47,511 nucleotides of DNA from an uncultured Saprospiraceae bacterium (GCA_937951615.1 CALFBH010000061.1:1-47511), one strand, 5' to 3'; counted from the first letter of the stretch, positions 1 to 10,781 are shown. Numbers and translations: made by a program. Notes: generated from the sequence alone by a model not told the origin.

Positions 1-267
1 CGGGGGTGAAGGGGATGGATTTTGGACAATTTTGCTCAGTTGTCCACCCCCTCCGCCCCCTCCAAAGGGGGACAATTCAGCATTTTAGCCATTATTGCTA
101 CAAACATGTTAATCATCAATATTGCTTATTTTTTCAAATTGAGAATTGCTGCTTTTTTTATTTAATAAAAAATAAACACCTAATAATCAATACTTTTAAA
201 CCCAATACCCCAATATCCCAATACCTCAATACCCCAATACCCCAATACCCCAATACCCCAATTGCAC
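1..267. repeat. Intergenic repeat DNA with an 8-bp tandem array
   Basis: No convincing gene is visible; the open frame here is low-complexity translation. Positions 201-262 are nearly eight copies of an 8-bp unit CCCAATAC with a few substitutions, ending six bases before the stop of the HxlR gene. Upstream modules recur elsewhere in the window: 61-74 (TCCAAAGGGGGACA) is found again at 18860-18873, 75-96 is found inverted at 18830-18851 with one mismatch, and the A/T block 151-170 recurs at 18718-18737. This marks it as a member of a dispersed intergenic repeat family. Confidence 0.7.
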
Positions 268-690
268 CTATATAGTTTGCTGGACAAATTCCCTATATTT
301 CTTTTGAACATCTTCAATAACTGACATTTTGTTCGTATTGCCACTTTCATATTTATTCATGTCAAGATTATAGGCCCTTACATATTTGTCACTCCAAAGC
401 ACGATTTCCAAAATGAGTGGCGCCAAATCAATTCCTTTTTCAGTCAGCAAATAAACATTTTCCTTTTTATTTTTGGGTCGTTTTCTTTTGCTAATCACAT
501 CAAGAGATTCCAATAATTTTAATCTTCCCGATAGTAGATTAGTGGCTATTCCTTCCTCCGACCCGACCATCTCTTTAAATGTTTTCTTTTTATGCAGCAG
601 CATATCTCTGATAATGAGCAATGACCATTTGTCGCCTATTAAATCTAAGGCAGAAGCTATAAGACAGGAAGAACGAAACTTTTTTACCAT
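268..690 (-). CDS. HxlR-family winged-helix transcriptional regulator
   Basis: A 140-residue DNA-binding regulator. The HxlR signature is clear: a Cys at residue 9 before the first helix, then the LDLIGDKWSLLIIRDML recognition region (about 16-32) and the winged-helix body with NLLSGRLKLLESLDVI (about 52-67). Many HxlR proteins sense thiol-reactive or redox signals through a Cys at this position; that this one does is inferred. It is transcribed away from the membrane protein at 800 with a 109-bp intergenic region that carries palindromic AAAGTA-type motifs, so it probably controls itself and that neighbour. Length is normal for the family. Confidence 0.9.
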   Translation of the reverse strand: MVKKFRSSCLIASALDLIGDKWSLLIIRDMLLHKKKTFKEMVGSEEGIATNLLSGRLKLLESLDVISKRKRPKNKKENVYLLTEKGIDLAPLILEIVLWSDKYVRAYNLDMNKYESGNTNKMSVIEDVQKKYREFVQQTI

Positions 691-706
691 AACTTACCGA
701 ATATTG

Positions 707-753
707 CTTTAAATTTTAAAGTAATTTGTACTTTTGCTTTATATTGTAAAGTA
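707..753. promoter_or_regulatory. Candidate HxlR operator in the divergent promoter region
   Basis: Two palindromic elements sit between the divergent HxlR and membrane-protein genes: CTTTAAATTTTAAAG at 707-721, and TACTTT at 729-734 facing AAAGTA at 748-753. The repeated TTTAAAGTA/TGTAAAGTA half-sites are what a dimeric winged-helix repressor could bind. No binding data exist here; the assignment rests on position and symmetry. Confidence 0.4.
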
Positions 754-799
754 AAAGTAAAGAAATAAAATTAAATCAGGAATAATAAAAGAATAAATT

Positions 800-1504
800 A
801 TGCTAGCAGGACACTATACTACCGCCTTAGTGGCGTACCAAAAATTCCCAAAAGGAACTTTATTATACTTCATACTTGCTTCGCAATTGCAGGATTTACT
901 GTGGTTTACGTTTCATTACCTGGGGCTGGAGCCGACTGGTCCAAGTGATGTACTTAGCACAACTTTGAGTAATATGACGGTTGATATGCTGTATAGCCAT
1001 GATTTACTCCCGCAAATATTTTGGCTGGCCATCATTTTCTTAATAGGAAAGGTCTTATTTAAAAGCAATAAAATTGGTTTGGTGGGTGCTGCTTTGGTGC
1101 TTGGGCATTTTGTTTTAGACTTCTTTTCAGGTCATCCGCACCACATTTTTGGAGCAGAAACAGCAGATGTAGCACTTGGGCTTTATGCTTCAAATGTTTA
1201 TCTCGCCATAGGAATTGAGGCGGTCTTTATTATTGTTGCGCTTTGGTATTTTTTCAGCCAGGAAGCTAAGAACGGAGTGGAGCGTACCTCCAAAAATAAA
1301 GCCTCCATCATAGGCTTATTTGTATTTGGTATTGTCTTTATGTTAGTCATTGCGACCACTTCTTTTAGAGCGTGGTTTAATATCCCCGATTTTGACTTAG
1401 GTTTTAATTCAAATGTACCTACCCTGGTCTTCACCTACATAGGGATGATTGTATACCTGAATTATTTTGTACCAAAATTCACAGTCGATATTCAGCAAGA
1501 GTAG
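800..1504 (+). CDS. Polytopic membrane protein of unknown function
   Basis: A 234-residue protein with about six hydrophobic segments (roughly residues 20-40, 72-90, 95-112, 127-152, 168-190, 207-225). Polar residues cluster next to the membrane: D112, followed by GHPHHIF at about 115-121. His/Asp pairs of this sort resemble the YdjM-type membrane-bound metal-dependent hydrolases, but the match is too weak to assign an enzyme function. It is divergent from the HxlR regulator and is its most likely target. The ATG is preceded by an A/T-rich leader without a Shine-Dalgarno sequence, as usual in Bacteroidota. Confidence 0.7.
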   Translation: MLAGHYTTALVAYQKFPKGTLLYFILASQLQDLLWFTFHYLGLEPTGPSDVLSTTLSNMTVDMLYSHDLLPQIFWLAIIFLIGKVLFKSNKIGLVGAALVLGHFVLDFFSGHPHHIFGAETADVALGLYASNVYLAIGIEAVFIIVALWYFFSQEAKNGVERTSKNKASIIGLFVFGIVFMLVIATTSFRAWFNIPDFDLGFNSNVPTLVFTYIGMIVYLNYFVPKFTVDIQQE

Positions 1505-1888
1505 AGAAGGAAGTTATTTTGGACTTTGGACAAAAAGGAATTAGGGTATTGGGATATTAGGATAAAAGGGGCATCCGCCTAACTTTGCCCAAAATATAAA
1601 CGCTGATTTTTTTAGGGCATACTCGTCTGACGAATGTTGTTTTGAAATGCAGCGACTTATAGTATAAAAGATTCGCGCTGAATAAAGGGATTCGTCCGAC
1701 GAGTATTCACCTAGGCAAAGTTAGACGGGTAGCCGATGAAAGTTGTAAATATTTGATTGTCAGGTTTTTGAATTTCATAAAAACAAGAAAAACATGTATT
1801 TTAATTGCTTCTATTAAATGTTAAAAATCAAACCAATACCCAATACCCAATACCCTAATTCCCCAATTCCCCAATGTCCAAAGTCCAG
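1505..1888. repeat. Nested inverted-repeat element between two genes
   Basis: This 384-bp gap has no gene. Its outer edges carry inverted copies of one motif: TTTGGACAAAAAGGAATTAG and following bases (about 1519-1562), and AATACCCTAATTCCCCAATT with the closing TCCAAAGTCCAG (about 1835-1890). Inside is a second nested palindrome, 1570-1589 against 1714-1734 (sharing CTAACTTTGCC), and within that ACTCGTCTGACGAAT (1621-1635) against ATTCGTCCGACGAGT (1690-1704). The architecture is that of a small non-autonomous palindromic (MITE-like) element; no transposase partner is identified. Confidence 0.6.
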
Positions 1889-2785
1889 CTAAAACTGTCG
1901 TTTTTTAATCATGCCCCCTCTCAAATGTCTGACACTATTCATGACAATAAATGCAGCTGGGTCTATTTTTAAAACTTCATTTTGAAATTTACTGATTTCC
2001 AATCGGGTAATCACAGAATAGACAATATTAGTCGTGTCTGGGTGTTCTCCATCCTTTCCATAACCGCCTTTTCCTTGATAAATGGTGACCCCTTTTCCTA
2101 GTTCTTTGATAATCATCAGTCGAATTTCTTCATGATGAGAAGAAATGATGGTTACGCCGATATATTCTTCTACACCTTCAATAATGAAATCCATTGTTTT
2201 AGATGCTGAAAGGTAAGTAAGGATAGAATAGAGTGCTACTTCGAGAGAAAGGAAATAAGCAGCCGTTGAAAAAATAAAAATATTGAAAATAAGGACGAAG
2301 TCACCAATACTGAGTCCGGTTTTTCTACTGAGGTAAATAGCCAGTACTTCAGTACCATCCAGCACGCCACCGCCTCGTACAGAGAAGCCAATGCCTGCCC
2401 CAAGAAAAAAACCACCAAATACGGCTACGAGTAACTTGTCGGAAGTAATGATCGGATATTCAACGAGGATAAGGGTGATCGCCAGCCCAATAATGGCAAA
2501 TATACTTTTTGTGACGAAAGTCTTATTAATTTGAAAATATCCAAGTATAATGAAGGGAATATTGATGACAACAATCAAGATGGATAATGAATAGTCGGTC
2601 AGTTCTTTGATGAGTAGCGAAATACCCGTTACGCCACCATCTATAAATCCGTTGGGCAATAAAAAACCTTTCAAGCCAAAACCTGCTGAAAGAATACCGA
2701 TGGAAATGAAAGCAATGTCTTTGAGTAATTGCCAGGTTGTCATCTTCAGTGTTAAAAATTGCTTATCGAGATCACTATCGTTCAT
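1889..2785 (-). CDS. YitT family membrane protein (DUF161/DUF2179)
   Basis: A 298-residue integral membrane protein of the YitT family. The N-terminal two thirds holds five to six membrane segments with the Gly-rich YitT pattern (LLPNGFIDGGVTGIS at about 42-56, GGGVLDGTEVLAIYLSRKTG at about 138-157). The C-terminal cytosolic part is a DUF2179 domain with the GVTIYQGKGGYGK signature (about 233-245). The transported or sensed substrate of this family is not established. It begins 8 bp after the groEL-like gene stops, so the two are almost surely co-transcribed. An alternative start is the Met at residue 15. Confidence 0.9.
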   Translation of the reverse strand: MNDSDLDKQFLTLKMTTWQLLKDIAFISIGILSAGFGLKGFLLPNGFIDGGVTGISLLIKELTDYSLSILIVVINIPFIILGYFQINKTFVTKSIFAIIGLAITLILVEYPIITSDKLLVAVFGGFFLGAGIGFSVRGGGVLDGTEVLAIYLSRKTGLSIGDFVLIFNIFIFSTAAYFLSLEVALYSILTYLSASKTMDFIIEGVEEYIGVTIISSHHEEIRLMIIKELGKGVTIYQGKGGYGKDGEHPDTTNIVYSVITRLEISKFQNEVLKIDPAAFIVMNSVRHLRGGMIKKRQF

Positions 2786-2793
2786 GCATTTAT

Positions 2794-4383
<1,590 letters not shown>

Positions 4384-4390
4384 TTATGGG

Positions 4391-4510
4391 CTATGTCTCA
4401 TCACTTATGGTGTTTTTTCCATTCCGCTTAGCTAGTTTAGCCGCTTTTTTCTCTTTCTTGGTTTTTGCCGGAGCTTTCTTATCAGCTCTGCCTCCTTTGT
4501 CTTTTGACAT
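4391..4510 (-). CDS. Small lysine-rich protein upstream of groEL paralogue
   Basis: A 39-residue, strongly basic ORF beginning MSKDKGGRADKKAPAKTK and continuing with alternating Lys and Ala. The start at 4510 is preferred over a longer reading from 4573 because the extension is hydrophobic and compositionally unlike the rest. It ends 13 bp before the groEL-like gene on the same strand and probably shares its transcript. Such low-complexity basic peptides bind nucleic acid or ribosomes in other systems, but nothing here proves a role. Confidence 0.5.
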   Translation of the reverse strand: MSKDKGGRADKKAPAKTKKEKKAAKLAKRNGKNTISDET

Positions 4511-4585
4511 GATATTTAATTTTAAAAGTGAATAATATGAGTAGAAAGTAAGACAGGATTTGTCTTGTGTCAAGTGAATGAATAG

Positions 4586-4644
4586 TTAGGGAACAAGAAA
4601 AAGTAGGCTATCCCAATAATGGCGTAGTTTTTTTTGTTCCCTTA
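4586..4644. repeat. Palindromic element, short copy (GGGAACAAG family)
   Basis: An imperfect palindrome with arms TTAGGGAACAAGAAAAA and TTTTTTTGTTCCCTTA around an AGGCTATCCC...GGCGTAG core. The same modules occur at 5588-5747. It lies in the leader region upstream of the groEL unit and downstream of the AraC gene, and may act as a terminator for the latter. Confidence 0.6.
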
Positions 4645-4713
4645 GATTCAAGACAAAGTTGGTCTTATTTAACACATAAAGCATTACATATTTGTAGTAA
4701 ATACTTACATATA

Positions 4714-5274
4714 TCACATGTTTTCAAGGTTTTTGTTCCGTTTTTGCTTCATTTTTTTGTAAAAAGAAGGAGAGAGACCCGTTATTTTTTTAAATTGGTT
4801 GGATAAATGGGCAGGGCTGCTATAATGCAGTTTATAAGAAATTTCCGACAGGCTAAGTTCGTCGTATAAGATCAATTCTTTTACCTTTTCTATTTTGTGA
4901 AGAATAATGTACTGCTGTATGGTGATGCCTTTGACTTCTGAAAAAATATTGGACAGATAAGTATAATCATAATCTAATTTTTGGCTGATGTAGTCAGAAT
5001 AATTCACTTTGGGTAATTCATCCGAATAATGAATCATTTCTGTGATGACTGTTTTAATTTTTTCAATTAGAATACTCTTTTTATCCTCTAATAATTCTAA
5101 GCCCGACTTCATAAGATTTTTGCCCAACTGTTCTCGTTGTTCGGGCCTAATATCTTCTAAAATTTCAACCATCCCTAAATCCACGATGACATAATGAAGC
5201 CCTAATTTTTTTAATTCTTCTTTGACCATCATTTTGCATCGCAAACTGACCATATATTTGATGAATAATTTCAT
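4714..5274 (-). CDS. AraC-family transcriptional regulator (short Bacteroidota type)
   Basis: A 186-residue regulator with an N-terminal domain starting MKLFIKYMVSLRCKMMVKEE, a pattern that recurs in short Bacteroidota AraC proteins, followed by a C-terminal AraC double helix-turn-helix (about residues 85-180). The C-terminal signature IEKVKELILYDELSLSEI and LHYSSPAHLSNQFKKITGLSP is intact. The two Cys or His residues often near the N-terminus of this group (here Cys13, His27) could sense a signal, but that is speculation. It is followed by the groEL unit on the same strand with a 200-bp gap that carries a palindromic repeat, so it is probably a separate transcript. Confidence 0.9.
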   Translation of the reverse strand: MKLFIKYMVSLRCKMMVKEELKKLGLHYVIVDLGMVEILEDIRPEQREQLGKNLMKSGLELLEDKKSILIEKIKTVITEMIHYSDELPKVNYSDYISQKLDYDYTYLSNIFSEVKGITIQQYIILHKIEKVKELILYDELSLSEISYKLHYSSPAHLSNQFKKITGLSPSFYKKMKQKRNKNLENM

Positions 5275-5344
5275 ATTGATGCTTGGTTTTTCTTGTTTCC
5301 TTAAGAACGTGTTTAAATTTTCCTGATTAGGTTACTTACCCTTT

Positions 5345-5584
5345 TTGCCATATTCGCTAAAATGCTTAAAACCAGCACCTTATATTTATTCGAGGGCAGA
5401 TAGAGTAAAGTTAGGGAAACATATTCGGAAAGTACGGCGTGAAAGGAAGTTATCTCAGCAGGAGGTCGCTAAAGCTATTGGAGTGACTGATGCTGCTATA
5501 TCTCATTGGGAATATGGGAGGCATGTACCTCAGCATTGGCTGGTGGGGGCTATTGTTGAGTTTTTGGGGTATAGTCCGTTTTGA
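5345..5584 (+). CDS. Small XRE-type helix-turn-helix protein
   Basis: About 79 residues with one Cro/C1-type helix-turn-helix: LGKHIRKVRRERKLSQQEVA (about 23-42), then IGVTDAAISHWEYGRHVP, and a C-terminal EFLGYSPF ending. No ATG is available in frame; the reading uses TTG at 5345, so the true start is uncertain and the gene may be a 3' fragment of something longer. Proteins with this ending are usually tiny DNA-binding proteins of unknown target. Its last 35 bases are repeated at 10850-10885 with mostly silent changes, pointing to a second, mostly deleted copy there. Confidence 0.55.
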   Translation: MPYSLKCLKPAPYIYSRADRVKLGKHIRKVRRERKLSQQEVAKAIGVTDAAISHWEYGRHVPQHWLVGAIVEFLGYSPF

Positions 5585-5587
5585 TAA

Positions 5588-5747
5588 GGGAACAAGAAAA
5601 AAATAGGCTACCCAAAATAGCGTAGTTATTTTTTCGTTAGACGAACCGGCAAAATGGGAGTTATGCCTTAGCATAGTGACTATTTGGGCGGTGAAGTATA
5701 ACGGGAAAAGAACAAGTTAGATGGGTAGGTTATTTTTTCTTGTTCCC
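5588..5747. repeat. Inverted-repeat element, long copy (GGGAACAAG family)
   Basis: A 160-bp segment bounded by inverted repeats: GGGAACAAGAAAAAAATAGG and CTACCC (5588-5613) versus GGGTAGGTTATTTTTTCTTG and TTCCC (5723-5747). The left half matches the element at 4586-4644 closely. It fills the gap between the XRE gene and the 3' end of the T9SS gene at 5752, where its hairpin could terminate transcription from either side. Confidence 0.65.
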
Positions 5748-5751
5748 TAAA

Positions 5752-7332
5752 TTATCTCGCCACCACAAATTTCCGACTTGCTCCCACTGATCCATCAACA
5801 AACAACTGACAAAAATACTGACCGGGCGGCAGGTCTTTAGTAGGAATGGTCAGATATTGCTCTTGATTTTCTAATACCTGCGCATAGATTACTCTACCTG
5901 CTAAGTCAGTAATATTTACTGCTATGAATGTAGGAGATTTGTTTGTACTATATTCTATATTGATGTAGTCTTGTGCAGGGTTTGGGAAAAGTTTTAACGC
6001 TGTATGATTTGCAGATGTAGTGGTCGTTGACACCGGATCGTTTAGGTGGCAGTCGGGTTCTAAGCAGCCGTACTCGTCCAACTTGATAACAAAGCCTGTT
6101 TGTGTGAATTGAGGAAAGACACTGCCCGGATATATATTGGCTTGCCCGGCACAGATAAATCCGTCATCGGTAGTAGGGGTAAGTCCCTTTATGTAGAGAT
6201 AAGATTCAGGGTCACTGGGATTTTGCAAAAAGTCCGGCTTCAAGTTTCTTGCCCAGATTACATCCGCGTCTTGAGTAATTTTTATCATTTTGTCTAAGCC
6301 AACAAGAACAATATTGCCGTCAGCTATTTTTTTCATTTGTGTGAGACGATATCTTATTTCTCCAATGCCCCACATCTCTATGTCCGGCTGTATATTTTTC
6401 TCCCAGAGTTTTTGCCCCTGTTCATTGATTTTTGCAAACCATATTGTGACATCAGGATTAGTGTAATAAGCAATATTGGTACTCCCTACACGCATATTAT
6501 TATCTGCCCAGGCACACAGATAATTACCGTCATCAGTAGGCGTAACTAATATATAGTCCGAAGTATAAGGAAACCCTGTACCGCCGGGATAAATACGCCA
6601 CTCCTGATTGCCAAAACTATCAACTTTTATAATAGTGGCTACATTATGGTCTCCTGGTCCGCCTCCTGGCACAACCCTTCTTTTTTCTTCGTTGGTGAAG
6701 AGGTAGCCATTGTCATGAGCAGGAATGATATGACGAGGTTCCATATCACAGTAACCACTACAGGAGAACTGTTTTTCCCATTCCAAATTGCCTGATAAAT
6801 CCGTTTGTAAAATCATTGACCGAATTGAGCCAGAATAATTGCAGGCTGCCGAATTTATAATTTGCCCATTGTTCAGAAATATAGAAATCCTGAATTGAGC
6901 AGGGCTGTTATTGCAAGGTGTATATATCCAACTGTTAGAGTAAGTCGTGAAATTTTCACTAAACTGTAATCTTGCTGCGATGGAAGTCAGTGCCGCTGGC
7001 GCATAAGTAATTGTTCCAGCAATTACACTATTTCCAAAGTCATCAGTACTTACTGCCTGTTCGGAAGTAAATTCGGTAGTGTTTGTAGAATCTAATTTAA
7101 AAATCCAATCTTCAAGTACTGCTCCCTGTTTGTTAATTTTTTCAAATTGCAAATAATTTTGATAACTCCCTGTATAGCCAAGTCCTATGGATAAAAAAGA
7201 AGAGTCACGTTCAATCACTTTTTGTGTTTGCCAACCTTCTGAAAAATTAAAAAAACGAACTTGACCATAGCAAGAATTTAAGCTTATTACAACCGCAAAT
7301 AGCATGCACCATTTTTTTATAATATTTTTCAT
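5752..7332 (-). CDS. Secreted protein with T9SS C-terminal sorting domain
   Basis: A 526-residue exported protein. From the Met at 7332 the sequence begins MKNIIKKWCMLFAVVISLNS, a signal peptide ending near YGQ; a longer reading from 7359 would bury this signal, so it is rejected. The middle consists of WD/beta-propeller-like repeats that recur every 50-60 residues with patterns such as DDGNYL, DNGYLF and DDGFICAG. The last 85 residues are a typical type IX secretion (Por) sorting domain: LKLFPNPAQDYINIEY, then LAGRVIYA and PPGQYFCQLFVDG. It should cross the outer membrane by T9SS and be surface-attached or released. No catalytic motif was recognised. Confidence 0.9.
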   Translation of the reverse strand: MKNIIKKWCMLFAVVISLNSCYGQVRFFNFSEGWQTQKVIERDSSFLSIGLGYTGSYQNYLQFEKINKQGAVLEDWIFKLDSTNTTEFTSEQAVSTDDFGNSVIAGTITYAPAALTSIAARLQFSENFTTYSNSWIYTPCNNSPAQFRISIFLNNGQIINSAACNYSGSIRSMILQTDLSGNLEWEKQFSCSGYCDMEPRHIIPAHDNGYLFTNEEKRRVVPGGGPGDHNVATIIKVDSFGNQEWRIYPGGTGFPYTSDYILVTPTDDGNYLCAWADNNMRVGSTNIAYYTNPDVTIWFAKINEQGQKLWEKNIQPDIEMWGIGEIRYRLTQMKKIADGNIVLVGLDKMIKITQDADVIWARNLKPDFLQNPSDPESYLYIKGLTPTTDDGFICAGQANIYPGSVFPQFTQTGFVIKLDEYGCLEPDCHLNDPVSTTTTSANHTALKLFPNPAQDYINIEYSTNKSPTFIAVNITDLAGRVIYAQVLENQEQYLTIPTKDLPPGQYFCQLFVDGSVGASRKFVVAR

Positions 7333-7388
7333 AACAATAAGATTGTCCCGACCACGCATATATGAATGGTCGGGATTATAGGCTATAA

Positions 7389-10300
7389 TTACTTTGCCAG
7401 AACAAACTTGTCTGTTTTAAGTACAACATCATTGACCTGTATGTTGCAAAAATATTGTCCTGTAGGTAATTGCTCTGTCGGAACTATAATCTGGTCCTGT
7501 GTATAACTCAAAGGTCTTTTATATACCTCATCTCCAAGAGTGTTAATGATTACAAGATACAAATTTTCAATATCTTTAGCAATGGCATATTCAACTGTAA
7601 AATATTCTCGGGCCGGATTAGGATAAACGAGTAAAACATTTTCACTAATCTCCAATGTTTCAGGTTCATTTTCCTGTATTCTGCGTTCTTCTACAGCAGG
7701 TTCAGGGAAGTAAACCGGTTCTTCATAAAAACGTCCGTTTAAAGCCAAAAGTGTCCTTGCTTTACCGGCAGTAATATTATGCTTTTCAGCGTATTCCTCC
7801 AGTATCAACATGTCTGTTGCATCAAGTGCTGCCAGATTTTTACCTGTCTGCTTCCAGCTTTGTAAAAGACTCCGGAGTCCGATATAATCAGTATGGTCAT
7901 CTGCTTCTTTTTGGCTTAAATCCCGTTGTGCAATAGCATCCAGCATATCATCGGCAAGTGCAGTTTCTCCACGTGCATCACGTATGGCAGCAACACGATA
8001 GTCAAAGCCAATCTCATTTGTACCGGAAAGAAAATCTATCATCTCCTCACTACGATCTATAGTATCTGCGGCTAAGAGGCGAACTGCCTGATGTATAGCC
8101 CGGTCGCGTTCCCTTTTTTGCCTGTCTGCTTCCAGTTCCATCTGTTCTTTAGAAGAGGTAATCGTCATACCCATATTGATTTGCTGACGCATATACTCCG
8201 GTAACTGTACTGTACGTTCATCCAGATTTTGTTGTATTTTCTCAGATTTTGCTGCCTGCGGACTGGAGGCTAACATATCCCGTATCATACCTGTTGTAAA
8301 TCCGGTTTCCTTCTTGCTGATCTGTTTGAGTACCGTATCGGATACAAAGGACTGTTTTTGTAAAACGTCCTGATAGACGGAATAAGCACTTTGAAATGTT
8401 GCATTTTCTACGTCTTCTTTTAGCTCTTCTGTTTCACCACCATCTACTAGCGTTTCTAAATCTGTTTTTATTTGCTGATATAATTCTCCCTTAACGTCTT
8501 TAATACTTTCGAGTTCGCCTAAAGTCAAACCACTAATACCATTTTCTGCTAAGTTGTCTGGACAGGTAGAAGTCTCTAGTGGTACTGTTGTTGGCTGTAT
8601 CTCTAAATTACCCCAAAATCCAACACAGGGCATTTGTGGTTCTGGGCATCCCGGTATCACTCTTGATGTAGTAGCATCATCATGATGAATATAAGTCAAT
8701 TGGTCTATATTTGCTTGGTTCTGATTATAGATATTGGAAACATAATTTGGGTTAAGATTAATATCAGGCAGACTAAATAAGTTGCCGGGCAAGTCCTGTA
8801 TTGGCTTGATACCTATTTCTGTACCTGTTGGTGTGCTTGAATTTATATCATCGAAAACAAAAATATCTATTCTGTCATTAGAGAAATCATTACATCGGAT
8901 TTCTAAACCTTGTACTGCTGGATTAGTTTCATCACCACTCTGCCTATTATATCCAATCGCTTCCGTAGCAACAGAAAAACCATTGAAGTTATTTCGATAG
9001 ATTACTGTTGGGTTTGGGTGTGCGTTTCTGACAACTACGCCTGCATGTTCATCCCCTGCAAATGGAGAACCAAAAGGAAACTCCGATTCCAAGTTATTAT
9101 TCTCTACGCTATACGCTTCACTAGCATCCAGGTATATTCCATAAGAAGGAACAGGAGGTGCTGGCTCGGGTAAATTCTGCTTTACAGTAAACGTATTCGC
9201 GTGTATTTCTGAATCATAGGATGCATTCAGATAAATTCCATGCCAACATTCAAAGTTAGAGTTTTTAACAGCTACATTAAATACCTGCTCATCAGAACCA
9301 TAGGATCGAATACCATAATCCAACTCTATAAAACTTGACGGTGTTCCGACAGTGCATGACGGTGCAGGTAGTGTAGTCGGAGGTTCACAATACCAGTCGA
9401 TACTGTAATCTGCTAAGATACTTTTTATACCTATTTTCCCAGAAGGACGTTCATTATTTGCAAAGTCAGAGCCTATAATTTCACGTGCATCCTCAAAAAC
9501 ACAGCCTCTAAAAGCTACACCGCTGACATCCCACATGCTGACAAAAGGCTTGAGTCCTGCATCACTGGTCTGGTTATAGTTGAATCTGTATTCATCGTCA
9601 ATGGTGAAAGTGCAAAGGTTGAATTCTCCGGCATTATCCATTTCGATGCCATTGAATACATTCTCATATTTCAAATATTCAATCGCCCGCTTATTATTTC
9701 TGAAAGTAGTATTGTGCGCTTTTATAATACCCCCGGTTGTTCCTCCTGCAATATTGCCATTTGCATCATATTGTAGCCAACCGCTTTCAGTTTGTCTGGT
9801 GGTAACAGCATCATGCGCATGTTCTATTGTCGCATTAGTCAGGTAAATACGCCCCTGATCATAAGCAGAAATGGAGGATTGCGAGATTAAAGGATTACCT
9901 CCCAGATATATACCCTTCCAGGTTTGATCGCAAGGGGCTGTGATGGTTCCGTCTATGACTTCAAGGACACCGCCTGGTTCTACTATGATGGCTTTACCTT
10001 CTGCCATTTGAAGTGTTGTACTTATTGTCAGCGTTACTCCTGAATTGATAGTGATATCATTATAAGCATACATAGCCGGTTGGGTTATCCATACATCGTC
10101 CGTATCTATAATAGAGGGAACAGCTTCAATCAGGCAAGCTTGTAATACAGGTTCAGTAGAAATTATCTGATACATACGTTCAACTTGTCCCTCTGTAAAG
10201 TTGGCTGCACACTGGTGAACAATACCCAAACCGTGGTTCATGATAACTTCTACGGGAGGCTCGTACACGTTTCCATTAGCGTCAACGATCAAACCAGTAT

Positions 10301-10781
10301 TGGTTTCCTGGCTGCAAGTTTGATTGGAAGTACCATAAGACATAGTCAGGTCTCCACATGGATTAGGAAGCGTACCTGAAGGTGTCCAGTTTCTACAATC
10401 TGCATTTGTATCTCCAACATAGTCGCCACAAGTTGTATCATTTGTGTTTACTAATTCGCAGCATGAGCCAGGGTCAATATCGTAAAAACTAAATGTAGTA
10501 CAATTAAATCCAGGCGTAGGAGTTGTACCATGATGGGTATGCAAAAGCCCAAGACAATGTCCCATTTCATGAGCAATGGTTGAGGAAAGACGTGCAGGAG
10601 TGTCGTCGTAAGTGTGTGTACCTGTAATACAGAATGCACTACTCGGAACATCCATTGCATATCCTCCCATAGCATTTCCTTCATCAGGTCCGAAGAAAAT
10701 GTCTATACCATCATCATTCTGAATAGTTGGGTCTAACCACAATTCACAAGGCATCCAAAAGATATGAAGGTCGTAATACAC
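7389..10781 (-). CDS. M43-like zinc metalloprotease with beta-helix and T9SS domain, 5'-truncated
   Basis: At least 1130 residues. The N-terminal part is a pappalysin-like metzincin with the zinc motif HEMGHCLGLLH at 71-81 and a Met-turn candidate DLTMSYGT (about 142-149). A long segment (about 230-690) follows with many short N/D/G-rich turns typical of a right-handed parallel beta-helix, then a Glu/Lys-rich helical stretch (about 750-1000) and a T9SS sorting domain (VYPNPAREYFTVEY to the end). The start is a GTG, but the frame stays open upstream to 10853 and continues recognisable protease sequence (PLNTETWQFADVYA), then hits TAA exactly where an XRE gene remnant begins. The signal peptide and part of the propeptide/catalytic domain are therefore missing, and the gene is probably non-functional or not secreted. 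Confidence 0.85.
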   Translation of the reverse strand: MYYDLHIFWMPCELWLDPTIQNDDGIDIFFGPDEGNAMGGYAMDVPSSAFCITGTHTYDDTPARLSSTIAHEMGHCLGLLHTHHGTTPTPGFNCTTFSFYDIDPGSCCELVNTNDTTCGDYVGDTNADCRNWTPSGTLPNPCGDLTMSYGTSNQTCSQETNTGLIVDANGNVYEPPVEVIMNHGLGIVHQCAANFTEGQVERMYQIISTEPVLQACLIEAVPSIIDTDDVWITQPAMYAYNDITINSGVTLTISTTLQMAEGKAIIVEPGGVLEVIDGTITAPCDQTWKGIYLGGNPLISQSSISAYDQGRIYLTNATIEHAHDAVTTRQTESGWLQYDANGNIAGGTTGGIIKAHNTTFRNNKRAIEYLKYENVFNGIEMDNAGEFNLCTFTIDDEYRFNYNQTSDAGLKPFVSMWDVSGVAFRGCVFEDAREIIGSDFANNERPSGKIGIKSILADYSIDWYCEPPTTLPAPSCTVGTPSSFIELDYGIRSYGSDEQVFNVAVKNSNFECWHGIYLNASYDSEIHANTFTVKQNLPEPAPPVPSYGIYLDASEAYSVENNNLESEFPFGSPFAGDEHAGVVVRNAHPNPTVIYRNNFNGFSVATEAIGYNRQSGDETNPAVQGLEIRCNDFSNDRIDIFVFDDINSSTPTGTEIGIKPIQDLPGNLFSLPDINLNPNYVSNIYNQNQANIDQLTYIHHDDATTSRVIPGCPEPQMPCVGFWGNLEIQPTTVPLETSTCPDNLAENGISGLTLGELESIKDVKGELYQQIKTDLETLVDGGETEELKEDVENATFQSAYSVYQDVLQKQSFVSDTVLKQISKKETGFTTGMIRDMLASSPQAAKSEKIQQNLDERTVQLPEYMRQQINMGMTITSSKEQMELEADRQKRERDRAIHQAVRLLAADTIDRSEEMIDFLSGTNEIGFDYRVAAIRDARGETALADDMLDAIAQRDLSQKEADDHTDYIGLRSLLQSWKQTGKNLAALDATDMLILEEYAEKHNITAGKARTLLALNGRFYEEPVYFPEPAVEERRIQENEPETLEISENVLLVYPNPAREYFTVEYAIAKDIENLYLVIINTLGDEVYKRPLSYTQDQIIVPTEQLPTGQYFCNIQVNDVVLKTDKFVLAK

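Noticed and set aside
6-275. A plus-strand frame of 89 codons reading into the 8-bp array
   Set aside because: Its C-terminal part is direct translation of the tandem repeat and it overlaps the HxlR stop; no domain or initiation context.
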